Positions 49,390-61,799 of a stretch of 64,000 bases of DNA are shown piece by piece. Location: the NCBI GenBank assembly GCA_944470555.2, contig OX104127.1, positions 28,659,661 to 28,723,660 of the forward strand, in the 5' to 3' direction. The notes under the pieces were generated by a model, which did not search any database, was not told the origin of the DNA, and was given only the letters and a program-made list of their open reading frames with translations. Numbering within the stretch: position 1 is the stretch's first letter; each line of letters starts with the position of its first letter. This stretch comes from Heterobilharzia americana. Its lineage: Eukaryota; Platyhelminthes; Trematoda; Strigeidida; Schistosomatidae. The position numbers were made by a program, and so were the translations under genes.

Positions 49390-49550
49390 GTGGCTGACAG
49401 TAGAATCCAGGATGCGTATTTCGTCTTATTTGGGACTCGTCAGCTGGATGTATCTGCTTCCCAGTGAGTGATGTTGTTCCCACCGGGATTCGAACTTGGG
49501 AGCGATCGCTTCAAAGGCCAGCGCTTTATCCACTACACCACTAGTGTCTA
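49390..49550 (-). repeat. SM-alpha-like tRNA-derived SINE (copy 4), best preserved
   Basis: On the minus strand the element starts with a box A region, TGGTGTAGTGGATAAAG (49540-49524), followed by CGCTGGCCTTTGAAGCGATCG and a box B, AGTTCGAATCC (49497-49487). The body continues with GGTGGGAACAACATCACTCA, ACATCCAGCTGACGAGTCCC and ATCCTGGATTCTACTGTCAG. This is the layout of the SM-alpha SINE of Schistosoma, transcribed by RNA polymerase III and mobilised by a partner LINE. Both promoter boxes look close to consensus, so Pol III transcription is possible. It is not a true tRNA gene because the cloverleaf does not close. No clear target-site duplication was seen. Confidence 0.8.
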
Positions 49551-52500
49551 AACTCACATCTTGTTTCCATTTTATTCAGCAATGCAACATCGCTAATTCT
49601 CCTTCGCTATCTTCTAATTCATAGATGAATTGGATTGCATTGACTATTGAATTCATGTGTGACGAAATTATGTATATGTTCCGCTTTCAACACTGTAGAC
49701 ACAATTTTAGCGATCCCATGGCAACTCCATGTGTTTGTCTGTGTATCTTATTCTGAAACCTAAATATTGTGGAAGTTAGGTGTAGTATGCTAGGTCGTTC
49801 GCTGAGTGAACATAAGTGTTACGTCTGAAAGTGTGTATGAAGAAAGCCACTGAGGTCTTCACTGAGTTTCTTACAGGGTATAGAAGGAGGAACTATGTCA
49901 TCTCAGTTTCTTCCAAAAATACTCCTTTAGTGATATTCGAACGTTGGAGGCAGTTGCTGGGTAAACATAAACTCAGCTTTTGGGCTTGTTGGCACTTATC
50001 GTCAAGATGCCTCTGAAACTCCTAGAAAACTGTGAAGCAGTAGTTCCGGTCAGTATCAACAATGCAACAATGTATTCCTTACTGGTAAACAAATAATCCT
50101 GTATACAGCGGATACCATAATTGCAACTGTTAACGTTTGAAATCAGCAAAAAGCGAACCTTTATAGATAAATTTATATCCCGCAGCACTTATTGCACTCC
50201 AGCAGGATTTCATTTTTTAAACTGTTCTGTAAAATGAAGACTTAGTCCTACAACGTTGACAAAGCGTAATCCATAACCGAAGTTTTGCATTCAGTAAGTA
50301 TTTTATGTCATCGACATAAATGAGGAGCATATCAACATTCGACAATATAGTGTACAATATAAACGCATGCTAAGGATGACCACATTTCTACTTTCTCTTT
50401 ATTGAATCACTTCCAGGTCAGCTAAAAATTATTATAGTACATCAGAATTCTAAAGTGCCACCTAAGCTTCTATTCGCAAAGTTCTACAGGTTTGTATAAA
50501 TGACTCAAAAGTGCCTCTTTTAAACAAAGACTACTGATTTTATAAGGAGAATATTTTCCACATGGAACTAGCTATCAGTAATTTATTTCACAAATTCAAG
50601 ACCGTGTCATACTTCTTTAAGTCTATGGACCAAATTTAACGTCTTTTTTCATATCTATTGGCACTCGTTGGCAAGGCACCTATCGTGTACTGAGATAACT
50701 AGGCAAGTCGTCTTAAAAAATCAAAACTGCTATGCTTGATGTTAAAATTAGAAACTTCACCACTAGACTATTCCAATCACAATTTACCACTTGTTGTACA
50801 AGATTCTGTATACAAATTAGTCAGTAGACAGTAGCGAAATCCGCCGCCAATGGAGTTTAGGTTTTACCAGTTGAAATAAGTGACACAAATTTTATGTTTT
50901 GCAGTCATAAAAAAAGAAGTCATTTGCCCTGATTTTGCTGTAAACTAAGCAGCCAGTATACCAAAGCAAATACCTTAAAAAGGAAATATTTCATTATAAG
51001 GCAATGCTTGCCTTTTTAATACTTCATGAAGAAGTTACTTCAAAACGAAGAGCCTGAAGGTTTTATTTGTCTTGTTTGCTCTTTGCTTTTTGAGAAATTG
51101 TTGTGACGATTTGTTCTAAATAATCTAATCGAAGAATTAGTTCATGGTAATGCAAATGTATATGGAGTCCTGATGACTGAGTCCTATTTGAAACAAATGG
51201 ATGTTTTATGTCACAAAATTTGTGTGTTAATCGCAATACTACTTATTCATCTTTATGATGCTTAGTTTACGTGGTTTCAAATGATTCGAGAAAGATTTTG
51301 AAGTTATTTCAACGGGGACACAAAATGAGGAATGACTGGAAGTCAATAACCAATATTTTGTTATTTGAACCCCAAAAATATTCACTTATCTTCTGTATTA
51401 GACGAGTTAAGCTAAAGCTTTTATTAGCACCTTTAGTTTGTAAATAGTCGTTAGTTACAACTGAAGGTACACTGTCATTAGGAAAAATAGTAAAAGATCA
51501 AAATTTATCAAAAACGCTTGAAACACTTTATTAGAGATAGTTTCAAAACTCTCCCTGACGGTTAAAATGATAATTAATAAGAAAAGCGGAAGACTAGTAA
51601 TGCTTACATGTATCACCGTTTCATGAGGTATTCTTCTTCATATACAACTACTTTCTGGCGTCTAAATCAATCTCAACTGATTAAATGTGATGGAACATAA
51701 CAAGCTGCACAACTATGAAGTAATTCCTTTTGTAATCATCCGATTAATTGATCTTCTAACAAAATATACACCATGAATGTTGTGGTACAATATTATGATG
51801 AATAAATTCTGTTTCATTTTCATCGTCTTCCCATATCAGCTGGAAGTTACCGTGTCCAAAACACCATCTTTCATTAGTACTAAAAAAGATACCCACTATT
51901 TTATAAAGAAAACAACCAATCCATCGAAAAATGACTTGGATATCAGTTAGGGAACAACTGATCGCAAGGAAGCATTTCGTCTTAGTTGTTGCTTTTGTAG
52001 AAATTCATTGATTGACATTTTCATGTGAAATAGCGGACGTAACATTAAATGATTAAATTACCGTAAAGCTGACGTTTTACAGAAAGAGGACATCAGATTT
52101 TAGTGAAGTCTGGCTGTATACAGTGGATTCGAGATCTTATTGTCATCAGTTAAATTGTGGTTTAGGTTGTAGGTGTACGCTTTCAATGAGCCCCAAAATA
52201 AAACAAAAGATGTATTCTGTACCGTCTTGCTTTCAGTGGTTTCATAATAAGTGTCATTTGTGAATACAACTAACACTACTATACGATTTGTACCAATTTC
52301 TGTTGTATATAAAGACTTGTGGATAGCAAAAAAAGGAAATAAGAGTATCGATAAGGTTAAAACAAATAGTTGGAACTCGTTGACTAATCGAAACAAATTT
52401 TGAGTAAAATTTGTGGTTCCTAAAGGTTTCTGGACCAAAGGTGAAAATATAAGAATTGAAGACCATTGTATCCCAACTCCGTCGCCAATGGTAACACACT

Positions 52501-52689
52501 ATGGCAATACCTGACCAATCGAGACTCAACAACCCCTTGAAATCCTGAATGATGATGATGATGAAGCCTTGACTGGGACGAGACAGATTTTCATTGCTCC
52601 TAGATATTCATGGTTCTGCAGCTTATGCTGAATAGAAATAGAAAATAACTTGAAATCGTTTAGTCAACTTAAGGATCAAAGTTTGACCT
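49551..52689. other. Intergenic non-coding stretch
   Basis: No supported gene. The minus-strand frame at 52100-52438 (112 codons) overlaps another frame at 52254-52532; neither has a known motif. A short (GAT)n run lies near 52550-52565. Confidence 0.45.
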
Positions 52690-52930
52690 GAAAGAATTGA
52701 GTCACTTGCTGCCAATGGAACCTGAAGGTTCTGGGTTCGATTAGTGGTAGGGTCACGGGCTTGTAATTCGGAGGAGTCTCATACTAGGAAGAAGCAGTGG
52801 CCCAGTCCTCTCAGGTTTCCAAGGTCTCTTCAGCTGATATCAGTTCAGGATCAATACCAACCTGAAATCCTTAAAATCCTCTCAGGCTCCCAAATAAGTC
52901 CCGAATAAGTTAGGCATTGGGCAAATGGAT
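52690..52930 (+). repeat. tRNA-like SINE-type repeat R, copy 3
   Basis: It has a tRNA-like head with box B (CTGGGTTCGATTAG, about 52733-52746), then ATACTAGGAAGAAGCAGTGG, CTCTCAGGTTTCCAAGGTCT and AGCTGATATCAGTTCAGGATC. It is the most complete of the four related copies in the window (13830, 38030, 63745). Its 3' end contains an internal near-duplication of CAACCTGAAATCC / TCCTCTCAGGxTCCCAA. Confidence 0.5.
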
Positions 52931-54478
52931 TATGAATGAAATAGGTAGATAACCAAAAATTTCTGTTCGAATCAGATAACGGTTAACATTTCAGGTAAGT
53001 TAACATTCATAGCTTTAGGCTTGACGGCTACTTTTCCCACTATAACTATATTACAGAAACTAAGAATATAAATTTCGTCGAAGTACTGATTTTTATTTCT
53101 AAGCCTAGAATAATGCACTAATGTCTGTATCTTTTTTCAATTTCCTTTTAAGAATAGATTTACAGTTAACTCATATACAATTTGAGCCATGCATTTACTT
53201 CCATATGTTTCAAAAGAAAATTTTATTCCACATATGTGTGAACAGATTATGCTGTCAACTTTAAGAATGAAAAATCAAGTTGATAATTGAATAACTTGAC
53301 TACAATCTACCTGTTGAAATACTATTTCTTTCTTTACCTCAAAATTTTATTTGCTTTACATTTTTTGAAATTGTACAATCTTAGTAGTGTTATACAACTT
53401 TTTTTCGATAGAATCTATAAAATGTTTGAAAAATTTTTTTCTCTAAGCACTGATTACATACTCAATAAGATTTTCTATGAAAGTTAATTTCACATGAGAT
53501 TTGATTTATATGATAAGGAAGAACTCTGTAGGTAAACTGAATAATCTTATATTAGAGATGCATATTAATGTGTGTGATTTTATAGCCATGTTTTTATGCT
53601 TCCTATGGAATCGACATAGCTGCTTTACGACAAACCTTATGTATGCATATATTTCGAAGTCACCGTCCTGAGGATTTACCTTTCATACAGAGTTTTGTGC
53701 TTATTTTGAAGAAGTTGAAATGGATATAAAAATCTATATCAATGACACACCTTGTTATATTGAAATGAAATCTTTATGATAGAACTTGATGTTAGAATGT
53801 GAATCGAAATATACTAAGTTACTGATCAAGAAAATATGAGTTGTTTGACGAATAGTAACCAGTTCAATTCTCAAATCCTAAGTGTTGAATGCAGTCTGTC
53901 GGTCAAGTTTGAGATTTCTAAGTAACATAGAGCTATGCTGTAATATGCTTGTCGCTAGGTATTCTGAGTTTGGAAATAAGCAGAGTTAGAGATGGGTTTT
54001 GTAAGTGTACGTGTTCATCAGGCAATAAATCTGGTGAATGTTTGTTTTTTAGGGTCTCAGTCAATAAAAGTATTTGAAGTACGCAATTTGTTGAGTAGAT
54101 GATTTAAGATTTTCCCTTTAGGCTAACAATGACTTAAATAGCTTTTCGAAGAAGCCAAAAACTGGATGGAATCCTTTAAATACTTCTTGTAAGCTGACTT
54201 ACCTTGGCGAGTGTGTGTGCAATAATTGTTAACCTATTTGTTTCTCAGGCCCAGTTTAACTAAATAAAGTGAGAAGCCTTATTAGATGGTAACAAGAATG
54301 ACGTTTTATATTAAGCATATCTACTTCAACAAAGACCTGTTTACACACTGAAACTTAAAGTTTTACGACTAGCAGACCATGTGTTCTTTGCAAGAGACAT
54401 TTCTGTGAAATAGGCTTACTGCTTCCCTTTATACTGAAAAGCAGGTCAAAAATTCCAAATTCGACTTCATGTCTTAAC
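52931..54478. other. Intergenic non-coding stretch
   Basis: Very T-rich in places (53290-53470). The open frame there is poly-Phe/Leu/Tyr and not credible as a protein. Confidence 0.5.
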
Positions 54479-54491
54479 CGTACAGGTAAAT
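54479..54491 (+). repeat. Target-site duplication of RTE copy C, 3' side
   Basis: CGTACAGGTAAAT matches 55300-55312 (CGTATAGGTAAAT) at 12 of 13 positions. Confidence 0.75.
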
Positions 54492-54822
54492 TATTTATTT
54501 ATATTATTATTAGTCCCTTGGGTTCCTAGTGGAACATAGGACTTCACTAGCACGCCTCCAGTGAATTCTGTTCTCTGAGATCTTTTGAACCTGGCTCCAC
54601 GACAGCCCACAACCTCTCATTTTCTCCTCGGACGACCTCCTCCATGTCACCCTCACCTCGGACTCCCAACTCGTCGCTTCCCATGGGGATTCCACTCGAG
54701 GGCCTGGCGCATGATGTCCTCAGTCGGCCTTCTCAGTGAATGCCCAATCCATCTTCACTTCCTCCTGCATATTTGTTGCGTGGTAGGTTCTTGGTTGGTT
54801 CGTTCCCAGAGCTCCTTGTTGC

Positions 54823-55290
54823 TTATTCTTTCTGGCAATCCATCTGATCTTCAGTAGCGAGACAGCGTAGACAGTTGTTGATGAATGTCTGTAGTTTATT
54901 GGAAATACCTTTCGTGACGCGCCAAGTCTCTGAGCCATACAGAATCACTGACTTGACGTTGGTGTTGAAAATCCGTATCTTGTTCCACATGCTGAGTGCA
55001 GAAGATCTCCACACTGGTTTCAGGCTAATCAACGCCTGTCTTGCTTTTCCGATTCTGACTTTGACATCCTCGTCCGTCCCGCCTGTAGTTGAGACAGTGC
55101 TTCCTAGATAGGTGAAGGAGGTTACTTCCTTTAAGTTTCTCCCGTTGACGGTGATTGGAGTTTGTTGTTGTTGTTGTTGATGGTGGTGGTGTGGTATCTT
55201 CATCACTTCTGTCTTCTTTATATTCACCTGAAGTCCTGTCTTCGCTGCCTCTTCTATCAACTTGTTAGTTTTCGCCTGTAGATTTTCAAG
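54823..55290 (-). pseudogene. C-terminal RT fragment of RTE copy C, open for about 155 codons
   Basis: The intact part of the RTE ORF runs from QAKTNKLIEE to ATEDQMDCQKE. The catalytic core is absent because of 5' truncation. The minus-strand frame extends about 10 codons into host flank at its N-terminal end (MLYFKSLFTYT), so the apparent start codon is not an element start. Confidence 0.8.
55163..55192 (-). repeat. Trinucleotide tract inside RT frame (copy C)
   Basis: Encodes four His then six Gln on the minus strand, the shortest of the three His-Gln tracts. Confidence 0.85.
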
Positions 55291-55299
55291 TTTGTGTGA

Positions 55300-55312
55300 C
55301 GTATAGGTAAAT
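55300..55312 (+). repeat. Target-site duplication of RTE copy C, 5' side
   Basis: CGTATAGGTAAAT, paired with 54479-54491. Confidence 0.75.
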
Positions 55313-58300
55313 AAACTTTTAAAATACAACATTCAGAATTTAATACACTCTAGTCACTGCATTCAACCACTGGATCATTGTAACCAACTGGTTCAAGAAA
55401 AACAATGGTCGTTTTTTCAGATTTTTACTAGTGTCTATGCTTTCTTGTTTAATCTTCAGAGTTCTTTGAAATTTTGGTGATTTTATAGCAAAAATATTTT
55501 AGCATTTGTTTAGATTTTGATTCAAGGATATAAATTCAGATGTTTTCTGCTGAATGCATATAAGGTGCAAACAACTAAAACAAGTCAGTTGTATACATTT
55601 ACTACCTTTATTTTTTCGGTCACTCTGACTACAGTTCATAAATACATCCCTGACATTACACGCTATTAATTACTTATCTTTACTCAATCTTTATTGACGC
55701 TGGTTGATCTGAAGCTAACAATAGCTAAGTGACCAAAAATTCAAGAGAATCGATTGTATTTCATTACACGAGTAGTGTATATGAACCTAAGATTTGCATT
55801 TAATGACAAAAATGGTGGAATGTTCCACCGTAGACCCTAAAACATTCACATCTTTTATTTTCAAAGTGTCTTTTTAACTTTCCAGTCATCAAAATGCTCA
55901 AATGCAACACTTAACTCCTAAAAGGAAGAAACTTTAGATCATCTTGCAAAGACTTAGATTTTTTCCATCTTTCATAAGTATTCATGTAATGACCAAATAT
56001 TTCTAACGAAACCCATTATATTGGGCAGAATTTTTCCTACAGCTAAATGATACCTTGTTGCGTATTCCTTCTCAAAGCTGTTAAATGTTCAATTGAAGTT
56101 GACCAGTGTGAGTTTGGAAAAACATTAACATGTATTTTTAAGTCTACGAAGTGTTGCAGATTAATTCTTGAATTAGTCATTCAAGATGTTTTGATGTAAA
56201 ACTTTAAACCAGCGAGTGTCACTGCACCGCGGCTTTTGTATTCTATTGTTCTTCTTATAAATTCAGATTGTAATTGCAGAGAAGGAAATGACGGGTCGTA
56301 CTTAAAATTTAACGTCTCTTTGCAAAACCTGTTTTCGGTTCGCAGGACTGAGCTGTAGAGATTTGGCATTTCGAGACTTCAGACTGTCTTGGAATCAAAG
56401 ATGAGGTCCACAAACAATAAAAAAAAGCGCAGCGTAGCATTATTTTCACTTTGCCTTAAAATGCCTTATAATCCCTTTTTATGACAATTAGCACTGCACT
56501 TGGTATAGTTGACTTTTTAAAAGCTTTTATATCCCAGATTAGATAGACGGGAAACAAAATTCCCCAGTTTTTATACATACCTCTTAGTGAAACTACATTA
56601 TTTACTGGATGGATTTTGAGCGAGATCTATTGCTTTTAGTCATATCAAGCTGGTATGATATGATTACGAGGAATAAGTTCTGATAGAATCATCCTCAGTA
56701 AACAATACCGTCTCGCTGTGTAATACATATGGGAAAAAACTACTCATTGAAATTAAACTTAACCACTTTGCCTAAATTCTATTCCTACTAAAATTCCACT
56801 GTTTTACTGAAACAATAATTTCTTGCGTTACGACTTAGATAATCTTATGCAAAGTCGTTTGAAAAAAATTATTCACCTTCAGAATTCGGACTGCTCAGCG
56901 AAATATAATTCCATATCAGATTGTTTTGTTTGATGCGAAGTTATCTTAAGTCTTGGAACCTGAGACTGAATAAATGACATTTGGATCTTCAGTTCAATGC
57001 CGTCTACGTTTAACTATTCACTGTGTGCTGACATCCTACAGCTTCAGCATTACAACGAGCACACCACAAAGAAATCTTTACGACTTCAAATAGCAGAAAT
57101 TCAGTGAGCCATAAAGCTTCACGATGCGAAAGTGGCTTGTAAGTGCTCTTCAAGTGTAAAAGAGTTAATCCAATCTTCGTAACTTTTCACTGCTTTTTAA
57201 TTTAATTATAATTCACGCCATCAGTTTCATCTCTCCGATGACTCATCGGTAAAAGACGTTTACCACTTAGCATTACAATGAAGAACTAAGTGGATTATTA
57301 GACCAGGTTTACACAGATTAACATCGTTGTACCGGGTTGCATGTATATCAAAGTGAAAAGTCTTATATTAGGCAATAAATATACCATATTTTCCAGTATA
57401 AACCATCTATTAACTCAGTAACGAAGCTTGTATATGGACTACTAAGAATTGCAAACTTTTGAAAAACATTTCTGAAAGTAGTGGATAGTTTTATGTGGAA
57501 CGAACTGCTTGTTAACGGTAATGCATAGATAACAGAAAGACAGTCATCGTGAAAATACCAAGTAGATAATTTCTTGCATGCAGAAATTTATGGAAAGTCA
57601 TAGATATCTCAACTTGCTTGAGGTAAACAGAGATGTAAATCTCATGTTCAGGAGAAGTTTAGTTTACTTCGTACCAGCTGCTTTCAATTACTTTGTACAT
57701 CAGTAGTAAACCTGATTATAGTGGACCACATCGGGTTTAGTGAATGATATAGGGCAAAGTAAAAAGTGTGATCATGTCGATATAAAAGATGGTGGAGTAG
57801 TATTAACAAATAAATCCAACTATGTAGACTGGGTTACACTCCGCTAATACGATACCTTCTCAAATTAAAATGATCAAAAAGACTTTCTCAATAAAAAGAA
57901 ATATGAATTTGCAAGTCACTGCAAGAAACTGGAAATGAATCAAATATCAGCGTCAATGCTAAGCTGAACTCCACCTCTTCATCACTTTCATTTTGTGTCT
58001 AGATGGTTTATCAGAAACCTACAAAGAGAGAAAGATAATACGCTTCTTTACTTGGCAGCTGTATTGCAGCCTTAAAAATCCTTGAATCTGGGAAGAAGCT
58101 TACTTTTGAGCACTAATTACGTCAAAATAAGGGTTAGTTGCATTAGTTCATGATAATAATCTGAAAAAATACTGAGGGTCTTCAGGGAATGTCGTTAAAG
58201 CATTCAGAAACATTCTGTTAACTGCAACAACTTGTTTCCTGCTTAACTTCGTCTGGTCTCAAAAGTAAAGGTTTTTCTTACGAAGCATTGCATGAAATAT

Positions 58301-58453
58301 CCTCTTCCAGTAAGCACATTCAACTTTTTCTTGAAGTCGAGTTATATAGTTCGTAAAAAACTTGATGTCATAATAACTTAATCATCTCTTGAATCACTTC
58401 TGAACTCCTGTTTCTGACAGAGCGTTAAAAACAGCACTTTACTTTCAAAAAGC
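55313..58453. other. Intergenic non-coding stretch
   Basis: No supported gene. It contains the imperfect palindrome at 56595-56711. Confidence 0.5.
56595..56711. repeat. Imperfect inverted repeat, possible MITE-like element
   Basis: The left arm CATTATTTACTGGATGGAT (from 56597) is nearly the reverse complement of the right arm ATCATCCTCAGTAAACAATAC (from 56689). About 80 bases separate them. A half-site with the same arm plus AGTCATATCAAG occurs at 48633-48695, suggesting a dispersed family. No transposase and no clear target-site duplication were seen. Confidence 0.35.
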
Positions 58454-58463
58454 AACCAACCAA

Positions 58464-58620
58464 CGGACTAGATAACACTAGAGTTTGAAGCGATGGTACT
58501 GGTTTTGAGACTCAGTGGGAACGATACCACTCACTGGGGTGCAGATACATCCAGCTGACAAGTCCCAAATAGAACAAAACGCGCGTCCTTGATTCGGCTG
58601 CTAGTCACAAAGATGTATAT
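58464..58620 (+). repeat. SM-alpha-like SINE (copy 5)
   Basis: GTTTGAAGCGATGGT, a decayed box B (GTTTTGAGACTC), GTGGGAACGATACCACTCACTG, ACATCCAGCTGACAAGTCCC and GCGCGTCCTTGATTCGGCTG follow the order of the SINE at 49390-49550. The 10-mer AACCAACCAA lies on both sides (58454-58463 and 58621-58630) and may be a target-site duplication, although it is a simple sequence. Confidence 0.75.
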
Positions 58621-58630
58621 AACCAACCAA

Positions 58631-61600
58631 ATTCCTGTAAACAAAAAATGAAAGACACTTACTACTTGTAATGGAAACTTAGGACTGACGAGCGTTTGAT
58701 GAATTTTCACAGACAGAAATCCTTCCAATAGTTTTACGCCAAAAATATAAATAAACTGGACTTTTCATTACCCTGACAACAGACTTCAAGGAAGACCTGG
58801 CCACTCTATTTACATATCCATACCTCAAATCTTTGTAAGCAACGAGCATCTGACCAGGTTCGAAAACTGATTAAATATAAAAACAAACTAAACTATTTAT
58901 CAGTTTGACTATCTGAGATAGCTGTGGTCTGACAGGCTTGTATTGATACTAGATGACGATTTAAGATGAAATGAAAATTTACCCCGTGGCAGGCTTTGAA
59001 CCAGTGACCATCTGGTTTCTGTCACTATGCTCTACTAACTGGACTTTGGGACCCAACTACTGACCACATTTCTGTTTAACTTTCTTCTTAGATGTCAGCA
59101 AGACGTGTACTCATGATACCGTAAGGTAAAAATTAAAGAATTGTTGTGAGCAGCTGTTACAGATTAGTTAGATGGGCAGATTTACAGAACAGAGTATGAA
59201 GGAATAGAATGGCGCGGAACTGACACACCTAGTCCTGAATAAAATACTTCTACTGAACGTCAAACCCACAGTTTATATCACTACTGATATCTAGCATAAC
59301 CAGTTGCTGAAGTTTTCAAGTAAAACATTCTATGCTGAATGCTCAGATTACCATTCTATGCCACAAGCTGATACATCGCAGCACGGTTGATGGGTTGACA
59401 TACAGTTACTGACTAGTGTGTTTCGTAACTTAGCTTACTTCTGCGGAGCTGAATACTATGCATTCACCTGCTATGCGTACCTGTAAACACTACCCATCAT
59501 GGTTGTGAAAAGGTGAAATAATATGACCTTGAGCTGCATTGTAAAACACACATTCAGTTTGTGAGTTTTTGTTCCTCTTGAAATGTCTTTTCAAGTCTAA
59601 CTGGAATTATGTAGAAAGTTTGAGAATAAGACATATCCAGCTCTAACATTGCAAGCTACAAGTTCAAGTCAATCATATGCTCGAAAGAAGTATGTACAGT
59701 GAATTTCATCTACCTGACCTTGAATTGTCCCACCATGTTTGTGCTGTTTATGGTGTCTATTATTTATCTTGTATATTTCCAAAACAGTTTCTTTGATTGT
59801 TAGTTCTTTTTATTTTGAATTTTTTCCATTGTTTTTTGGCTTACCAACTTCTAGTACTTTTGCAGATTTTTTTCACATACTACGTATTGTTTCATCAATA
59901 ACTTTCTACACTTTTCTCAGTTGTTCCATTGGCTGTAACTCTTCAATGAAAATTCTTCTATAACTTCTCATACTTTGAACTATATGTGTATATGGAAATC
60001 AGTTTGACAAAAGGCTAGCTATCTTGCCTACAAGAGTCTTCTGTTTTTCCGATTAAACAAGACATTTTATATTCATCGGAAGAGAAAATTTTTATGTAAG
60101 TACATATAAACTGTACGTGAGTACGGTGTATATGCAGAAAAAGATTGAATAATAGGTTTGAATATATCCTCTGAGTTATAAAAGAAAGAAAACTTCAGCA
60201 AGTAAATTTATCTTTGCTGGTTCTCAAAAGCTACACAGTTGCTTTTAAAAAGTTAATTAGGAATTACACTTATTGGTGAAAAACGTCAGTACATGTCAAC
60301 CTGAAAGTCAAGAAGAGTTTGTCACACAAAAGGATTCTCAACCTTATTAGTTGAATTAGAAAAGTGAATGGCAAACTTGCTTTCTGTCGAACAATTCTAC
60401 CTACCACTTCCGTATTGGTGAATAATCAACAGTGTACCATAGATGCTTACTTACAGCTTCAAAAACCTCGGATTTCAATAAATTACATAAAATGGTTATC
60501 CTGAAACTGTATGCTCACTGTTGACTAATTGTCTTTGGGTGGGACCTTTTACTCATCTAAATTCATTTTTATAGGGTATTGTTGGAGAGAGGTCATTTCA
60601 ATGTTAGCTAATCTATCTCTGTATGTGGCTTATATATGGGGTTATAGAGTTGCAGGCGAAGCGAAATATACACGTTGAAGTAGACAGCAGTGGAGGTTTG
60701 CAATAACCCTAGGTGTTCATCTGGATGGCTAGCACAGGTGATACGTAGACTTACACCACTGAATGTTCTCTTGACAGCTTCTATTATTAGACATTTCAAG
60801 GTATATTACCAAAGAATATCAAATTCAGAAATAATCTCCTTTTTCCTACTTTGGTGCCTTTCAGAAACACTATTTCGTTAATATTTTGCCCAGAAATCTT
60901 TTTGAAATTCATTTATGACTAATGTAGGCATAGGAAAATGTGGTTCTTCTTGGACAATGTTCGATGTGCAAATCAAAGAAAGTAGATTAAATTGCTTTTC
61001 TAGTTAATAGGAAGTCAACAGTGGAAAATAACTATTGATTTATTCTGTATAGCTTTTTCCTTGAGCTTTTATGCAAGCAGTCAGTAACATTTTCCTTTCT
61101 AGATTCAATAACTTCAACTGATAATTATTCTTGTTATAACTTTTGAACAAGAGTAATAATAACAGTAACTTGGTTTGAAAGTTTTCAGAAATTTATGGAC
61201 TCCAATATGGTAATCATTGAGAACTGATGTTAGTTGAAGCACTGAACAACTTGGCCGTCCAAGCAATAACTATCAGAATTATAAATTTGAAGTTATCATA
61301 CTTTCTTCAAGAAATTTTGAATGATAAACATCTATTTGGAAACAATATACGAGTGATATTTTTTATTGTTTGTTGTTTAAGTATATAAAACCATAGAAGA
61401 AACGCATTTCATTATCTAACAGTTCGAAAATCAATCCAATTTTCCTCAACATCTTGCATATAATTAGCAACACCAAGAATGAACACAAGTGTCGGTAAGA
61501 ATGCTTAAATATCAGTGTTTCACAACAGTTGTTGACATTTCAATATTGCCCTATCTGTATTTCCTAATGAAAGGAAAATAAAACAAATGTTTTGTCAGTA

Positions 61601-61799
61601 AAACATTGTTCAGCCCAGGTCTACCTTACCACACAGACGTGACCACTGAATTTGGGCGAAATAAGGAAAAATAGTATTGTATAATCATAGGGTGTGCAAA
61701 GCAAAGTTTAGTATCGGAGGGGTTAGTAAGTGAGGCAAGTTAGTTCAAAGAGGTTCTAAGCTTCTACTGATTAGGGACCCTAAAACATTCGTTATGTGT
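58631..61799. other. Intergenic non-coding stretch
   Basis: No supported gene. Near 58990-59005 an inverted tRNA-like box B (GGCTTTGAACCAGTGACC) resembles sites near 28535 and 22678. Confidence 0.45.

Larger units (their letters stand above)
54492..55299 (-). mobile_element. RTE-type LINE, copy C, 5'-truncated, least decayed
   Basis: This 808-bp minus-strand insertion begins within the RT frame (about 55299, LENLQAKTNKL) and ends in a T/A-rich tail (54512-54492). A 13-bp duplication flanks it. Unlike copies A and B, it keeps the RT frame open over GLQVNIKKTEVMKIP, His4-Gln6, PITVNGRNLKEVTSFTYLGS, VRIGKARQALISLKPVW, SVILYGSETWR and NKLQTFINNCLRC before the first frameshift near 54825. The last 100 codons (RWIGHSLRRP, WNPHGKRRVGSPR, ALEWNP) follow in other frames. 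It is the best guide in this window to the ancestral protein of the family. Confidence 0.85.

Noticed and set aside
49390..49550. Functional tRNA gene
   Set aside because: Boxes A and B are present, but the sequence continues into the SINE body and no acceptor stem or full cloverleaf can be drawn.
52100..52532. Membrane-protein-like minus-strand frames
   Set aside because: Two overlapping AT-rich frames with no splice partner, motif or repeat match; hydrophobicity is expected from T-rich codons.
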